In this document: piece by piece, positions 1 to 6,801 of the stretch
Position numbering within the stretch: position 1 is the first letter of the stretch
Layout: each line of letters opens with the position of its first letter
Assembly (NCBI GenBank): GCA_964579765.1
Contig: CAZOIK010000475.1
Span: 1 to 21,790, forward strand
Length of the DNA stretch: 21,790 nt
Reading direction: 5' to 3'
Source of the DNA: DATNBT01 sp964579765
Lineage (GTDB): Bacteria; Acidobacteriota; Vicinamibacteria; Vicinamibacterales; CAVVIG01
Translations under genes and position numbers: made by a program
The notes under the pieces: model-generated
What the model was told of the DNA's origin: nothing
The model's database searches: none
The model's input: the letters and a program-made list of their open reading frames with translations, nothing else

Positions 1-1
1 C

Positions 2-523
2 ACCGGCGTCGAGGGCGAGAGCGACGCGACCCGCGAGCGTGTGCTGCGCGTCTGGACGCGGCGGAACGGCGTCTGGACAATCGCGGCCGCGCATGCGACC
101 TGGATCGGCAGCCGGTCCGGCGCGCCGGCGGCGGCGGGCCCGCTGCCGGAATCGGCGGTCAACACCTTCACGCCGCGGACGATCGCCGAAGAGTCGGTGT
201 GGCTGTCACAGGACGCGCTGATGCACGCGTTCGCCGACGCGGATCCCGAGACCTACAAGCTGTTCTCGACCGACGCGTCGCTGCGCATGACGACGAACGG
301 CGACGCGATCGCGCGCCCGCAGTGGCTGGAGACGATCGCGAAGCGCAAGAAAGGCCCGCTGGCGATTGTGGACGAAGTGCGCATTGCGACGTTCGGCGAC
401 GTGGCCGTCGTGACCCTGCGCGGCCACGAAGCCATGCCCACGCGTCAGAGCTGGGTGTATCTCCGGACCGGCGGGCTCTGGAAACTGCAGCTCAGGTTCA
501 CGACGGTGATCAGAGGTACCTAG
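2..523 (+). CDS. Tandem NTF2/SnoaL-like (DUF4440-type) protein, 5' end missing
   Basis: The reading frame is open from base 2 to a TAG at 521-523, so the gene begins outside the window. The first visible residues (VWTRRNGVWTIAAAHATWIG) match the last two strands of an NTF2-like/DUF4440 fold. After a short linker a second copy follows, from about QDALMHAFADADPE to WVYLRTGGLWKLQLRFTTV, with the usual helix start and the closing 'W.L..R.TTV' strand. The protein is therefore probably a tandem of two such domains. Members of this fold range from ketosteroid isomerase-like enzymes to simple ligand-binding proteins, so no reaction can be assigned. An internal GTG at 41 is a possible but less likely start, because it would cut the first domain. 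The gene faces the convergent DUF190 gene, 30 bases away, and no clear terminator lies between them. Confidence 0.7.
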   Translation, partial: TGVEGESDATRERVLRVWTRRNGVWTIAAAHATWIGSRSGAPAAAGPLPESAVNTFTPRTIAEESVWLSQDALMHAFADADPETYKLFSTDASLRMTTNGDAIARPQWLETIAKRKKGPLAIVDEVRIATFGDVAVVTLRGHEAMPTRQSWVYLRTGGLWKLQLRFTTVIRGT

Positions 524-553
524 GGCCGCTCTACATCGGGGCGCCGACGAGCG

Positions 554-892
554 TTACGTGCGCTTCGGCCGGTACAGCAGCACTTCCGCGCGCTCGAGTG
601 TGATCAGGCCGTCGCCGACCATCTGCTCGAGATCCGGCATGAACGCTTCAATCTTTTCCGGCGCGTCCACGATCTCGACGACGATCGGCAGATCCTGCGA
701 CAGCTCGAGCAGCTTCGCGGTGTGAATGCGGCTGTGGGCGCCGAAGCCCATGAAGCCTTTGATCGCCGTCGCGCCGGCGAGGCCGCGCTTGCGCGCCTCG
801 AGGATGATCGCTTCGTAGAGCGGCCGGCCGTGCCAGTGATCCGACTCGCCGACGAAGATCCGCAGCAGCTTGCCTTCAGTCGGTAGTGTCAT
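554..892 (-). CDS. DUF190 family protein (PII-like fold)
   Basis: This 112-residue protein has the features of DUF190: an N-terminal strand (KLLRIFVGESDHWHGRPLYEAI), a conserved GLAGATAIKGFMGFG segment, and a SQDLPIVVEIVD strand. The family has a small PII-like ferredoxin fold and is often found beside crcB. Its molecular role is not settled, though a regulatory or ligand-sensing function is usually inferred. Here it follows crcB on the same strand after 17 bases, so the two are probably cotranscribed. A weak GAGG lies four bases before the ATG. Family assignment is confident. A role in fluoride or ion homeostasis is inferred only from the neighbour. Confidence 0.9.
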   Translation of the reverse strand: MTLPTEGKLLRIFVGESDHWHGRPLYEAIILEARKRGLAGATAIKGFMGFGAHSRIHTAKLLELSQDLPIVVEIVDAPEKIEAFMPDLEQMVGDGLITLERAEVLLYRPKRT

Positions 893-910
893 GACGCCTC
901 AACGCACCCT

Positions 911-1276
911 TCATACCGCGACGACGTAGCCCGCCCACATGCCGATGAGGCCGGCGACGACCTGTCCGGCGATGTTCACGCCGGCCCAGACCATCTGGCC
1001 GTCCCGCATCAGCGTGAAGCTCTCGAATGCATAGGACGAGAACGTCGTGAAGCCGCCGAGGATGCCGGTCAGCAGAAACAGGCGCATCGCGGGCGCCAGT
1101 TGCACCCGCTGGCTCGCCACGCCGGCAATCGCGCCAAACACCAGGCACCCCGCGACGTTGACGACGAAGGTGCCGAGCGGAAAAAGCGTGCCGCTGACAC
1201 GGAGTACGAACGACGACAGCAGGTAGCGCGCAGCCGCGCCAATCGCTCCGCCAAGCGCGATTACCAGGAGATTCAC
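911..1276 (-). CDS. crcB: Fluoride channel CrcB/Fluc
   Basis: This 121-residue protein has four predicted membrane helices and the signatures of the Fluc/CrcB family. They are GGAIGAAARYLL near the N-terminus, the pore asparagine segment TFVVNVAGCLVFG, and the 'Phe-box' GILGGFTTFSSYAFE. Fluc proteins form antiparallel dimers in the inner membrane that let cytoplasmic fluoride leak out, so they protect against fluoride. The start is GTG at 1276, giving MNLLVIALGGAIG. A GATAAT sequence five bases upstream leaves almost no leader, so the transcript may be leaderless. The 22-base gap to the divergent neighbour has no room for a fluoride riboswitch. DUF190 lies downstream. Confidence 0.95.
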   Translation of the reverse strand: MNLLVIALGGAIGAAARYLLSSFVLRVSGTLFPLGTFVVNVAGCLVFGAIAGVASQRVQLAPAMRLFLLTGILGGFTTFSSYAFESFTLMRDGQMVWAGVNIAGQVVAGLIGMWAGYVVAV

Positions 1277-1298
1277 GTAAGATTATCCGGTCGCTATT
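1277..1298. promoter_or_regulatory. Short divergent promoter region with overlapping -10-like boxes
   Basis: Only 22 bases separate the divergent crcB and nickel/cobalt-type transporter genes. The AT-rich core at 1281-1287 reads GATTATC on the plus strand and contains GATAAT on the minus strand. The minus-strand box ends five bases before the crcB GTG. The plus-strand GATTAT ends 12 bases before the transporter ATG. Neither gene shows a Shine-Dalgarno sequence here, which would fit leaderless or near-leaderless transcripts. No good -35 boxes are visible. Confidence 0.35.
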
Positions 1299-1997
1299 AT
1301 GCCAGCTCTCGAGATTCTCACGGGATCCGCGCTCGGATCGCTGCTCGGCATGCGCCACGCGCTCGAACCGGATCACCTGACGGCGGTCTCGACCCTCGTC
1401 ACCGGCGAACGCAGCAGCGTCCGCGCGGCGCTGCTCGGCGCCTCGTGGGGCGTCGGCCACACGCTCTCGCTCGTCGTCGTCGGCGCGGCGCTGGTGCTGC
1501 TGCGCGCGGAGATGCCGGCGCGCGTCGCGGATCTGTTCGAGCTCGGCGTCGCCGTCATGCTCGTCGCGCTTGGCGTCCGCGCCATCGTGGTCGCCATGCG
1601 CCAGGGCCCGGTGGGCCCGACGCACACGCATCATCACGGCCCGCTCGTGCACAAGCACGCCGGCGCCACGCCGCACATCCACGTCGGGCACTGGACGATG
1701 GCGCGGCGGCCGCTGATCGTCGGCGCGGTCCACGGCCTCGCGGGCAGCGGGGCGCTGACGGCGCTCGTGCTCGCGACGCTCACGTCAACGGCGGCCCGGA
1801 TTACCTACATGGCGCTCTTCGGCTTCGGATCGACGCTCGGGATGGCGCTGCTCTCGGGACTGCTCGGCTGGCCGCTCGCGAAGATCGGCGCGAACGGCCG
1901 CGTGGCGCGCGCGTTGTCGGTGACGGTCGGGTGCCTGTCGATCGGACTCGGGATCTTCTGGGGCTATCCGCTCACTTCACGGTTACTGTCCAACTGA
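1299..1997 (+). CDS. Nickel/cobalt-type transporter (NiCoT/UreH-like membrane protein)
   Basis: This 232-residue membrane protein carries the NiCoT hallmark HX4DH near its N-terminus: H20-A-L-E-P-D25-H26 in GMRHALEPDHLTAV. A second conserved segment, GAVHGLAGSGALTALVL, resembles the matching motif of UreH/HupE-type permeases. Between them, residues about 109-131 form a histidine-rich cytoplasmic loop with some nine histidines, probably for metal binding. About six membrane helices are expected. Proteins of this kind import Ni2+ or Co2+ or export excess metal. The substrate and direction cannot be read from the sequence, and no urease or hydrogenase gene lies nearby. The last 26 bases overlap the end of the convergent DsbD-alpha-like gene. 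Confidence 0.82.
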   Translation: MPALEILTGSALGSLLGMRHALEPDHLTAVSTLVTGERSSVRAALLGASWGVGHTLSLVVVGAALVLLRAEMPARVADLFELGVAVMLVALGVRAIVVAMRQGPVGPTHTHHHGPLVHKHAGATPHIHVGHWTMARRPLIVGAVHGLAGSGALTALVLATLTSTAARITYMALFGFGSTLGMALLSGLLGWPLAKIGANGRVARALSVTVGCLSIGLGIFWGYPLTSRLLSN

Positions 1998-2409
1998 CCG
2001 GCGCCTCGACGGGGTTGTAGCAGATCGCGTCGTCGCACGCCTGGTACTTGAGGACGCCGGTGACGATCAGCGGGCCGGGCTTCGCGTCCGGGCCGACGGC
2101 CACGGCCTGGGCGAGGCGGAACGGCTTCTCGTACACCGGCACGTGCTCCTTCGTCGGCTCGAAGTACAGATCCTGCGACGGTGGATACGTCAGCGTGCCG
2201 GCGCGGACGCCGGGCGAGTTGAGGACCAGCGCGATCGGCAGGTAGCCCTTCGCGCCCGGCGCGTAGACGTGCATCTTCGGCTTCGGCGTGACGTCCACGA
2301 AGAGCGTGACCGTCTGGCCCGGGTGGACGGCGGGCGCGCTCGCGCGCGTCGTGAACGTCAACTGCGCCGGCGCGAGGGCGAGCCAGGCGGCGAGCCACAC
2401 GAACAGCAT
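1972..2409 (-). CDS. Stand-alone DsbD N-terminal (alpha) domain protein, periplasmic
   Basis: This 145-residue protein has a short hydrophobic signal sequence (about residues 1-16, MLFVWLAAWLALAPAQ) followed by an immunoglobulin-like domain of the DsbD-alpha type. Key features are HPGQTVTLFVDVTPKPKMHVY and the end motif LKYQACDDAICYNP, which holds two cysteines (C125 and C130). In full-length DsbD the equivalent cysteine pair passes electrons to periplasmic thioredoxin-like proteins. The spacing here is CX4C; in the E. coli protein it is CX5C. There is no membrane domain or C-terminal thioredoxin domain, and the ORF stops cleanly, so it is a solo domain. It may deliver reductant, or chaperone a metal or thiol partner. 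The nearby metal transporter is suggestive only. TATAAT lies six bases before the ATG, so the mRNA may be leaderless. Confidence 0.8.
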   Translation of the reverse strand: MLFVWLAAWLALAPAQLTFTTRASAPAVHPGQTVTLFVDVTPKPKMHVYAPGAKGYLPIALVLNSPGVRAGTLTYPPSQDLYFEPTKEHVPVYEKPFRLAQAVAVGPDAKPGPLIVTGVLKYQACDDAICYNPVEAPVSWTVTVK

Positions 2410-2415
2410 GCTGCG

Positions 2416-2423
2416 ATTATAAA
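2416..2423. promoter_or_regulatory. Overlapping divergent -10 boxes
   Basis: The 14-base gap between the DsbD-alpha-like gene and the response regulator holds ATTATAAA. On the minus strand it contains a perfect TATAAT (2416-2421), six bases before the DsbD-like ATG. On the plus strand it contains TATAAA (2418-2423), directly before the regulator's ATG and nine bases before an alternative GTG at 2433. The two boxes overlap, so the two promoters could not fire at the same time. Clear -35 hexamers are not visible. Confidence 0.45.
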
Positions 2424-3131
2424 ATGACGCCCGTGACCCGCGTGCTCGTCGTCGAGGACGAACCGGACATCGCCCAGCTCGTGAGGCATATACTCGAGAA
2501 GGCCGGCTTCGCCGTCGAGCAGCTGGCCAACGGCCGCGACGCGCTGGCGTCGATCACCGCGCGGCCGCCCGACCTGCTCGTGCTCGACCTGATGCTGCCG
2601 CATGTGGACGGCCTCGAGATCTGCCGCGTCGTGCGCGGCAACGCCGCGACGGCCAACCTGCCGATCATCATGCTCACGGCGCGCGGCGAGGAATCGGATC
2701 GAATCGTCGGCCTCGAGATCGGCGCCGACGACTACCTCGCCAAGCCGTTCAGCCCCAACGAGCTCGTCGCGCGCGTGCGCGCGCTGCTGCGCCGCGCGCA
2801 GCGGACGAAGGGCAACGGCGCGCGGCCGCTCACCTACGGCTCGATCGCCGTCGATCCCGAGCGCCACGTCATCACGGATCACGGCCAGCCGATCACGCTC
2901 ACCGCGAAAGAGTTCATGCTGCTCGAGTACTTGCTGCAGCACCGCGGCCGCGTGCTTTCGCGCGACGTGCTGCTGACCGACGTCTGGGGCTACCGCTACA
3001 CGGGCGGCACCCGCACGGTGGACGTGCACGTCCGCCGGCTGCGCGAGAAGCTGCCGCTGCTGGCCACGGCGCTGACGACGGTGAAGCAGTTCGGCTACAA
3101 GCTCCGCGACTCCCCAGACGCCGCCGAGTGA
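2424..3131 (+). CDS. OmpR/PhoB-family response regulator
   Basis: This 235-residue protein has a receiver domain (about 6-122) and a C-terminal winged-helix DNA-binding domain (about 135-229). The receiver has the acidic pair E11-D12, the phosphoacceptor D55 in LLVLDLMLP, T85 in IIMLTARG and K107 in YLAKPF. The output domain shows LTAKEFMLLEYLLQHRGRVLSRD and RTVDVHVRRLREKL, typical of OmpR/PhoB trans-activation and recognition helices. Its partner kinase follows with a four-base GTGA overlap, so the pair is translationally coupled. The kinase is PhoR-like, and a phosphate transporter with a Pho-box-like promoter lies 4.5 kb away, so PhoB is a reasonable but unproven identity. If transcription starts at the plus-strand TATAAA, the start may be GTG at 2433 rather than ATG at 2424. 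Confidence 0.93.
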   Translation: MTPVTRVLVVEDEPDIAQLVRHILEKAGFAVEQLANGRDALASITARPPDLLVLDLMLPHVDGLEICRVVRGNAATANLPIIMLTARGEESDRIVGLEIGADDYLAKPFSPNELVARVRALLRRAQRTKGNGARPLTYGSIAVDPERHVITDHGQPITLTAKEFMLLEYLLQHRGRVLSRDVLLTDVWGYRYTGGTRTVDVHVRRLREKLPLLATALTTVKQFGYKLRDSPDAAE

Positions 3132-4900
3132 CGTTCCAGGCCAAGATCTTCGCCGCGGCGACCGGTGCGGCGGTCATCGCGCTCGCGGTGGCCGGCGCGC
3201 TGTTTGCCGCCACCGCGTCGCGCCGCACCGACGCGCGCATCGAGCAGACGCTCGTCGCCGAGGCGCGGCTGGCCGCGGATCTCCTGTCGCGCGACTCGGC
3301 CGTGCCGCCGGCCGACGCGGCGCTGCCGGCGCTCATCGCGCGGTTCGATCCCGAGGCCGATCGCGTCGGCGCGCTCGTTGACGCGCGCGTCACCTTCATC
3401 GCGCGCGACGGCCGCGTCGTCGGCGACTCGGCCGAGACCGAGGCGGGCGTGGCCGGCATGGAGAACCACGGGCAGCGGCCTGAGGTGATCGACGCGCGGG
3501 AGCGCGGCCTCGGCATGTCGCGGCGGCACAGCGCGACGCTCGGCGTGGACATGCTGTACGTGGCCGCGCCCGTCACGCATCCCCTGATCGCGTTCGTCCG
3601 CGTCGCGCTGCCGCTCTCGAACATCCGGCAGCAGCTCATCAGCCTGCTCGTCGCGACGCTCACGGCGCTGGGCGTGGCGCTTCTCTCGGCGCTCGCGATC
3701 GGCTGGGCGTTCTCGGCGCGCGTCGGCCAGCGCGTCCGCGCCGTCGCCGCCGTCGCCGCGCGCTATCGCGCCGGCGACCTCACGCCCGCGCGCGTGGACT
3801 ACGGCGAAGACGAACTGGGCGCCGTGGCGCGCACGCTCGACACCGCCGTGCAGGCGGTCGGACGGCAGCTCGCCGAGCAGGCGCGCGATCGCGCGCGCAT
3901 GGAAGCCATCCTCACGGGCATGATCGAAGGCGTCATCGTCGTCGATCCGCAGGGGCGCCTGCAGCTCGTCAACGACGCCGCCCGGCGCATGCTCCGCATC
4001 GACGAAACCGCCCTCGGCCGCCACTACGTCGAGTCCATCCGGCACCCGGCGATCGCGGAGCTCGTGGCGGCGGCGCTCGCCGGCAAGACGCCCGACGCCA
4101 TCCAGATGTCGCCGCCGCGCGACGGCACGCGCACGATCATGGCGCGCGCCGCGGCCGCGGCCGGCGGCAGCGCGCACGGCGCCGTGCTCGTACTGCACGA
4201 CATCACCGACCTGCGGCGCGCCGATCAGATCCGCCGCGACTTCGTCGCCAACGTGTCGCACGAACTGCGGACGCCGCTGACGGCGATCCGCGGCTACGTC
4301 GAGGCGCTGTCGGACGCCGACGCCAGCGCCGAGGATCGTCAGCGCTTCCTCGACATCATCGAGCGTCACACCGACCGCATGGAACGCCTCGTGAAGGACC
4401 TGCTGCGGCTCGCCCGCCTCGACGCCGGACAGGAGACGATCGAGGTCATCGCCTGCGACGCGCGCAACCTGATCAACTCGGTCGTCGCCGAGCTGTCGTC
4501 GGCGCTCGAGCAGCGGCACCAGCGCGTCGAGGTGACCATCGGCGCCGGCGCGGAGTCGTTCCGCGCGGATCCGACGAAGCTGCACGACGTGCTGCGCAAC
4601 CTGATCGCGAACGCGATCACGTACGCGCCCGAGCGCACGACGATTCACGTCGAGACGGCGGTGGCCGCGTCGCGAGTCACGCTCTCGGTGTCGGATGAAG
4701 GCCCGGGCATTCCCGAAGAGGACCTCTCGCGCGTGTTCGAGCGCTTCTATCGCGTGGACAAATCGCGCGCGCGCGACCCCGGCGGCACCGGCCTCGGCCT
4801 CGCCATCGTGAAGCACCTGATCGAGCTGCACAAGGGCGAGGTCACGGCGGAGAACCGTCCCGAGGGAGGGGCCAGGGTGACGGTGACACTGCCAACTTAG
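3128..4900 (+). CDS. PhoR-like membrane sensor histidine kinase
   Basis: This 590-residue kinase has, in order: a first membrane helix (about 8-30), a roughly 135-residue extracytoplasmic sensor region, a second membrane helix (about 169-196), HAMP (about 197-248), PAS (about 258-360), HisKA with phosphoacceptor H378 in FVANVSHELRTPLTAIRGY, and an HATPase domain. The HATPase has the N box NLIANAITYAPE (N491, N495), G1 DEGPGIPE, an F box RVFERFYRVD and G2 GTGLGLAIVKH. This layout and HisKA sequence match PhoR/WalK-type kinases. It should autophosphorylate and signal to the preceding regulator. The GTG start overlaps that gene's TGA. The signal sensed is not evident, and phosphate limitation is a hypothesis from context. 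The stop codon lies inside a perfect hairpin. Confidence 0.93.
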   Translation: MTFQAKIFAAATGAAVIALAVAGALFAATASRRTDARIEQTLVAEARLAADLLSRDSAVPPADAALPALIARFDPEADRVGALVDARVTFIARDGRVVGDSAETEAGVAGMENHGQRPEVIDARERGLGMSRRHSATLGVDMLYVAAPVTHPLIAFVRVALPLSNIRQQLISLLVATLTALGVALLSALAIGWAFSARVGQRVRAVAAVAARYRAGDLTPARVDYGEDELGAVARTLDTAVQAVGRQLAEQARDRARMEAILTGMIEGVIVVDPQGRLQLVNDAARRMLRIDETALGRHYVESIRHPAIAELVAAALAGKTPDAIQMSPPRDGTRTIMARAAAAAGGSAHGAVLVLHDITDLRRADQIRRDFVANVSHELRTPLTAIRGYVEALSDADASAEDRQRFLDIIERHTDRMERLVKDLLRLARLDAGQETIEVIACDARNLINSVVAELSSALEQRHQRVEVTIGAGAESFRADPTKLHDVLRNLIANAITYAPERTTIHVETAVAASRVTLSVSDEGPGIPEEDLSRVFERFYRVDKSRARDPGGTGLGLAIVKHLIELHKGEVTAENRPEGGARVTVTLPT

Positions 4901-4924
4901 AAGTGAGAAGAACTTCTCACTTCT
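4899..4924. terminator. Perfect hairpin between convergent genes, probable bidirectional terminator
   Basis: AGAAGTGAGAAG (4899-4910) is followed after two bases by its exact reverse complement (4913-4924). The stem starts on the last two bases of the kinase stop codon and ends on the first base of the opposing gene's stop codon. It is much less GC-rich than its surroundings. No long U tract follows on either strand, so termination efficiency is uncertain. It could also be a repeat-derived palindrome. Confidence 0.65.
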
Positions 4925-5913
4925 TACTTCCGTCGTTCCGCCGCTCGCGCGCCGGAGAGGATGTTGAACATCGCGTAGTTGCCCTCGTGGCACGCGTACT
5001 CGGGCACCTGGACCTGACGCGGATCCTTCTTCAGATCGAGCGTCGCCGTCCACGGACGCGAAAACACCGTCGCGTCCTCGACCGTGAGCTCGTAGTGCAC
5101 GGTGTTCGCGCCGGTGCGGCGAAACCGCTCCGTCACGTGCAGACCCGTCGTCGAGCCGCGATAGTTGGCCTTGGCCGAGAAGTTCGTTACGTCCACGACC
5201 AGCGTGTCGCCCTCCCAGTGCCCGCGCGAGTCGCCGAAGTAGGACCGGATCTTCGGCGAGAGATGCGGACGCCTGGAAATGCCGTCGAGCGGGATGACGC
5301 GCGCGTCGTGGATCATCTCGTAGCGGATCGACACGTAGCCCGGGCCCTGCACGATCTGCGACGTGTTGTCGTAGATGGTCGGGAAGATCACGTGCGGAAA
5401 GCCGCGCGTGATGCAGCGATCGTACTTGTCGAGATCCTCGGGGCCGTTGAACGCGATGCCCTCCGGCGTGCGCATCGCGGCCAGCATGCCGCGCCGCCGC
5501 GCGTCGTCGTTGACGTAGGGAATGCGCCCGTCCGGCGGATCGACGATCAACGACGTGCGGCGCGACGGCTTGCCGCGTTCGAGCCAGTGCGAGGGCGGAC
5601 CGGTGCCGCCGCCGCGCCCGCTGGTCTCGCGCGGCGCGACGAACTCCTCGCGATCCGCGTCGTCCTGTCGCTCCGACTGCGTCTCCCGCTGCTCGAACTC
5701 CTGCTCGGTGACGAACTGCCGCGTCCCGAACTGCGCCGGCCGCTCGAACGGCACGCCGAGCTCGTCGTCGGTCGTGAAAATGCCCGAGATGTCGGGATCG
5801 TCCCACGCCGTGCGCGGAGCCTTGTACGTCGTCGGCGCTTGCGCACGCGGGATTGCGGCGACGACGACGGTGACGGCGAGTGCGCCGACCAGTGTTTTGA
5901 GAGACATCGGCAT
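4924..5913 (-). CDS. Secreted conserved hypothetical protein
   Basis: This protein of about 329 residues starts with a Sec-type signal peptide (positive MPMSLK, hydrophobic TLVGALAVTVVVAA, cleavage near AQA) and has no later membrane helix, so it is probably periplasmic. It has features that recur in uncharacterised acidobacterial secreted proteins: WDDPDISGIFTTDD near the N-terminus, LIVDPPDGRIPY, SRGHWEGDTLVVDVTNF, and the C-terminal CHEGNYAMFNILSGARAAE. No enzymatic motif was recognised, and no function is offered. A GGAAG lies about seven bases before the ATG at 5913, which favours it over the ATG at 5907. The 195 bases upstream, to 6108, hold a six-base-arm inverted repeat (5966-5989) and the damaged start region of the divergent formyltransferase. 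Confidence 0.8.
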   Translation of the reverse strand: MPMSLKTLVGALAVTVVVAAIPRAQAPTTYKAPRTAWDDPDISGIFTTDDELGVPFERPAQFGTRQFVTEQEFEQRETQSERQDDADREEFVAPRETSGRGGGTGPPSHWLERGKPSRRTSLIVDPPDGRIPYVNDDARRRGMLAAMRTPEGIAFNGPEDLDKYDRCITRGFPHVIFPTIYDNTSQIVQGPGYVSIRYEMIHDARVIPLDGISRRPHLSPKIRSYFGDSRGHWEGDTLVVDVTNFSAKANYRGSTTGLHVTERFRRTGANTVHYELTVEDATVFSRPWTATLDLKKDPRQVQVPEYACHEGNYAMFNILSGARAAERRK

Positions 5914-6020
5914 TGACTTTCTTCCACTGCGCGCGGAGCCCCATCCCCGCGCGGAACTGACGCCGAGCCGCTCGCTCACGCTCGCGGCTGGCCGCAGGCG
6001 CTGTGGCGCACAGCATATCG

Positions 6021-6053
6021 CATAATTTAATGCGTGTAGACGGTCGTCTACAC
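6021..6053 (+). promoter_or_regulatory. -10-like box followed by a 20-bp palindrome at the formyltransferase 5' end
   Basis: CATAAT (6021-6026) ends seven bases before a GTG at 6034, the spacing expected for a leaderless start. Directly there lies the palindrome GTGTAGACGGTCGTCTACAC (6034-6053), with nine-base perfect arms and a two-base centre. Its TAGAC...GTCTA core has the shape of operators bound by TetR-type dimers. No such regulator gene is in the window, and no good -35 box is seen. The palindrome overlaps sequence that appears to have encoded the first residues of the formyltransferase, so it could instead be a by-product of coding. Confidence 0.35.
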
Positions 6054-6108
6054 CGTCGACTCGCCGGCGACGCTGACCGTCGCGAGCCGTCTCGTCGCGA
6101 GCGGCAAG

Positions 6109-6801
6109 GTGTCGGCCGTCATCCTGCAGCGCCCGATGTCGCGGCGTGCGAAGCTCGCGCTCCTGCGCCGTCGCCTGACACGCCATGGGCTCGTCCGCGT
6201 CGCCGACGAGCTGCTGTTCCAGGCGTACTATCGGCTGTTCCTCCGCCGCGGCGACGACCGCCTGCGCCGCCAGCTCGAGATCGACGGCTCGGGCCGGCGC
6301 GAAGCGTTGGCCAATCGCGTCGAGATGTACGACGTCGATTCGATCAACTCGGCCGAAGGCCGCGCGGTGCTCGCGCGGCTCGCGCCCGACCTCGTCGTCA
6401 TGGCGTCGCGCGAGCTCGTGCGCCCTGAGGTGCTCGCACTCGCGACGATCGGCTTCGTCGGCTGCCATCCCGGCATCCTGCCCGACTTCCGCGGCGCGTA
6501 CGCGTCGTTCTGGGCGATGCACGAAGGGAAACACGAGCGCATCGGCGTGTCGGTGTACCTCGCGAACACGGGCATCGACACGGGGCCGCTCCTCGCCGAG
6601 CGCGTCATCGCGCCGCGGTTCGGCGTCCGGCACTTCAAGGTCGAGTCGGAGCGCCTGATCCTCGAAGGCACGCGCGAGCTGCTCGCGGCGATCGAGCAGG
6701 CCGAGCGCGGCGCGTTGAACACGTACACGAAATCCGATCCGCCGGGGCCGCTCTACAGCCTCGTGGGGCTCACCGACTATCTGCGCGCGGCGCGCGGCTG
6801 A
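6109..6801 (+). CDS. Formyltransferase-family protein (FMT N-terminal fold), start disturbed
   Basis: The GTG at 6109 is the first conventional start in this frame and gives 230 residues. The family core is clear: GFVGCHPGILPDFRGAYASF with catalytic H120, then GVSVYLANTGIDTGPLLAE with D157. These proteins transfer formyl from N10-formyl-tetrahydrofolate to an amino group, often an amino sugar in surface polysaccharide. Two things are odd. The asparagine two residues before the histidine in FMT enzymes (NxH) is G118 here, so activity may be altered. Also, the same frame upstream (from 6040) encodes VVYTVDSPATLTVASRLVAS, a good first strand and helix of the fold. That stretch is cut off by a TAG at 6037-6039, directly after a GTG. 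The stop overlaps the deacetylase start (TGATG). Confidence 0.72.
   Translation: MSAVILQRPMSRRAKLALLRRRLTRHGLVRVADELLFQAYYRLFLRRGDDRLRRQLEIDGSGRREALANRVEMYDVDSINSAEGRAVLARLAPDLVVMASRELVRPEVLALATIGFVGCHPGILPDFRGAYASFWAMHEGKHERIGVSVYLANTGIDTGPLLAERVIAPRFGVRHFKVESERLILEGTRELLAAIEQAERGALNTYTKSDPPGPLYSLVGLTDYLRAARG

Noticed and set aside
1277..1298. A possible fluoride riboswitch upstream of crcB.
   Set aside because: Only 22 bases lie between crcB and its divergent neighbour, which is too short for the aptamer, and no matching fold is seen.
4903..5916. A 337-codon plus-strand frame opposite the secreted hypothetical protein.
   Set aside because: It has no recognisable pattern, while the minus strand has a signal peptide, a ribosome site and conserved segments.
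3095..6016. A 973-codon minus-strand frame opposite the sensor kinase and extending through the next gene.
   Set aside because: Its composition is Arg-rich and repetitive. The opposite strand encodes a complete kinase with all motifs, and the frame crosses a secreted protein gene out of phase.
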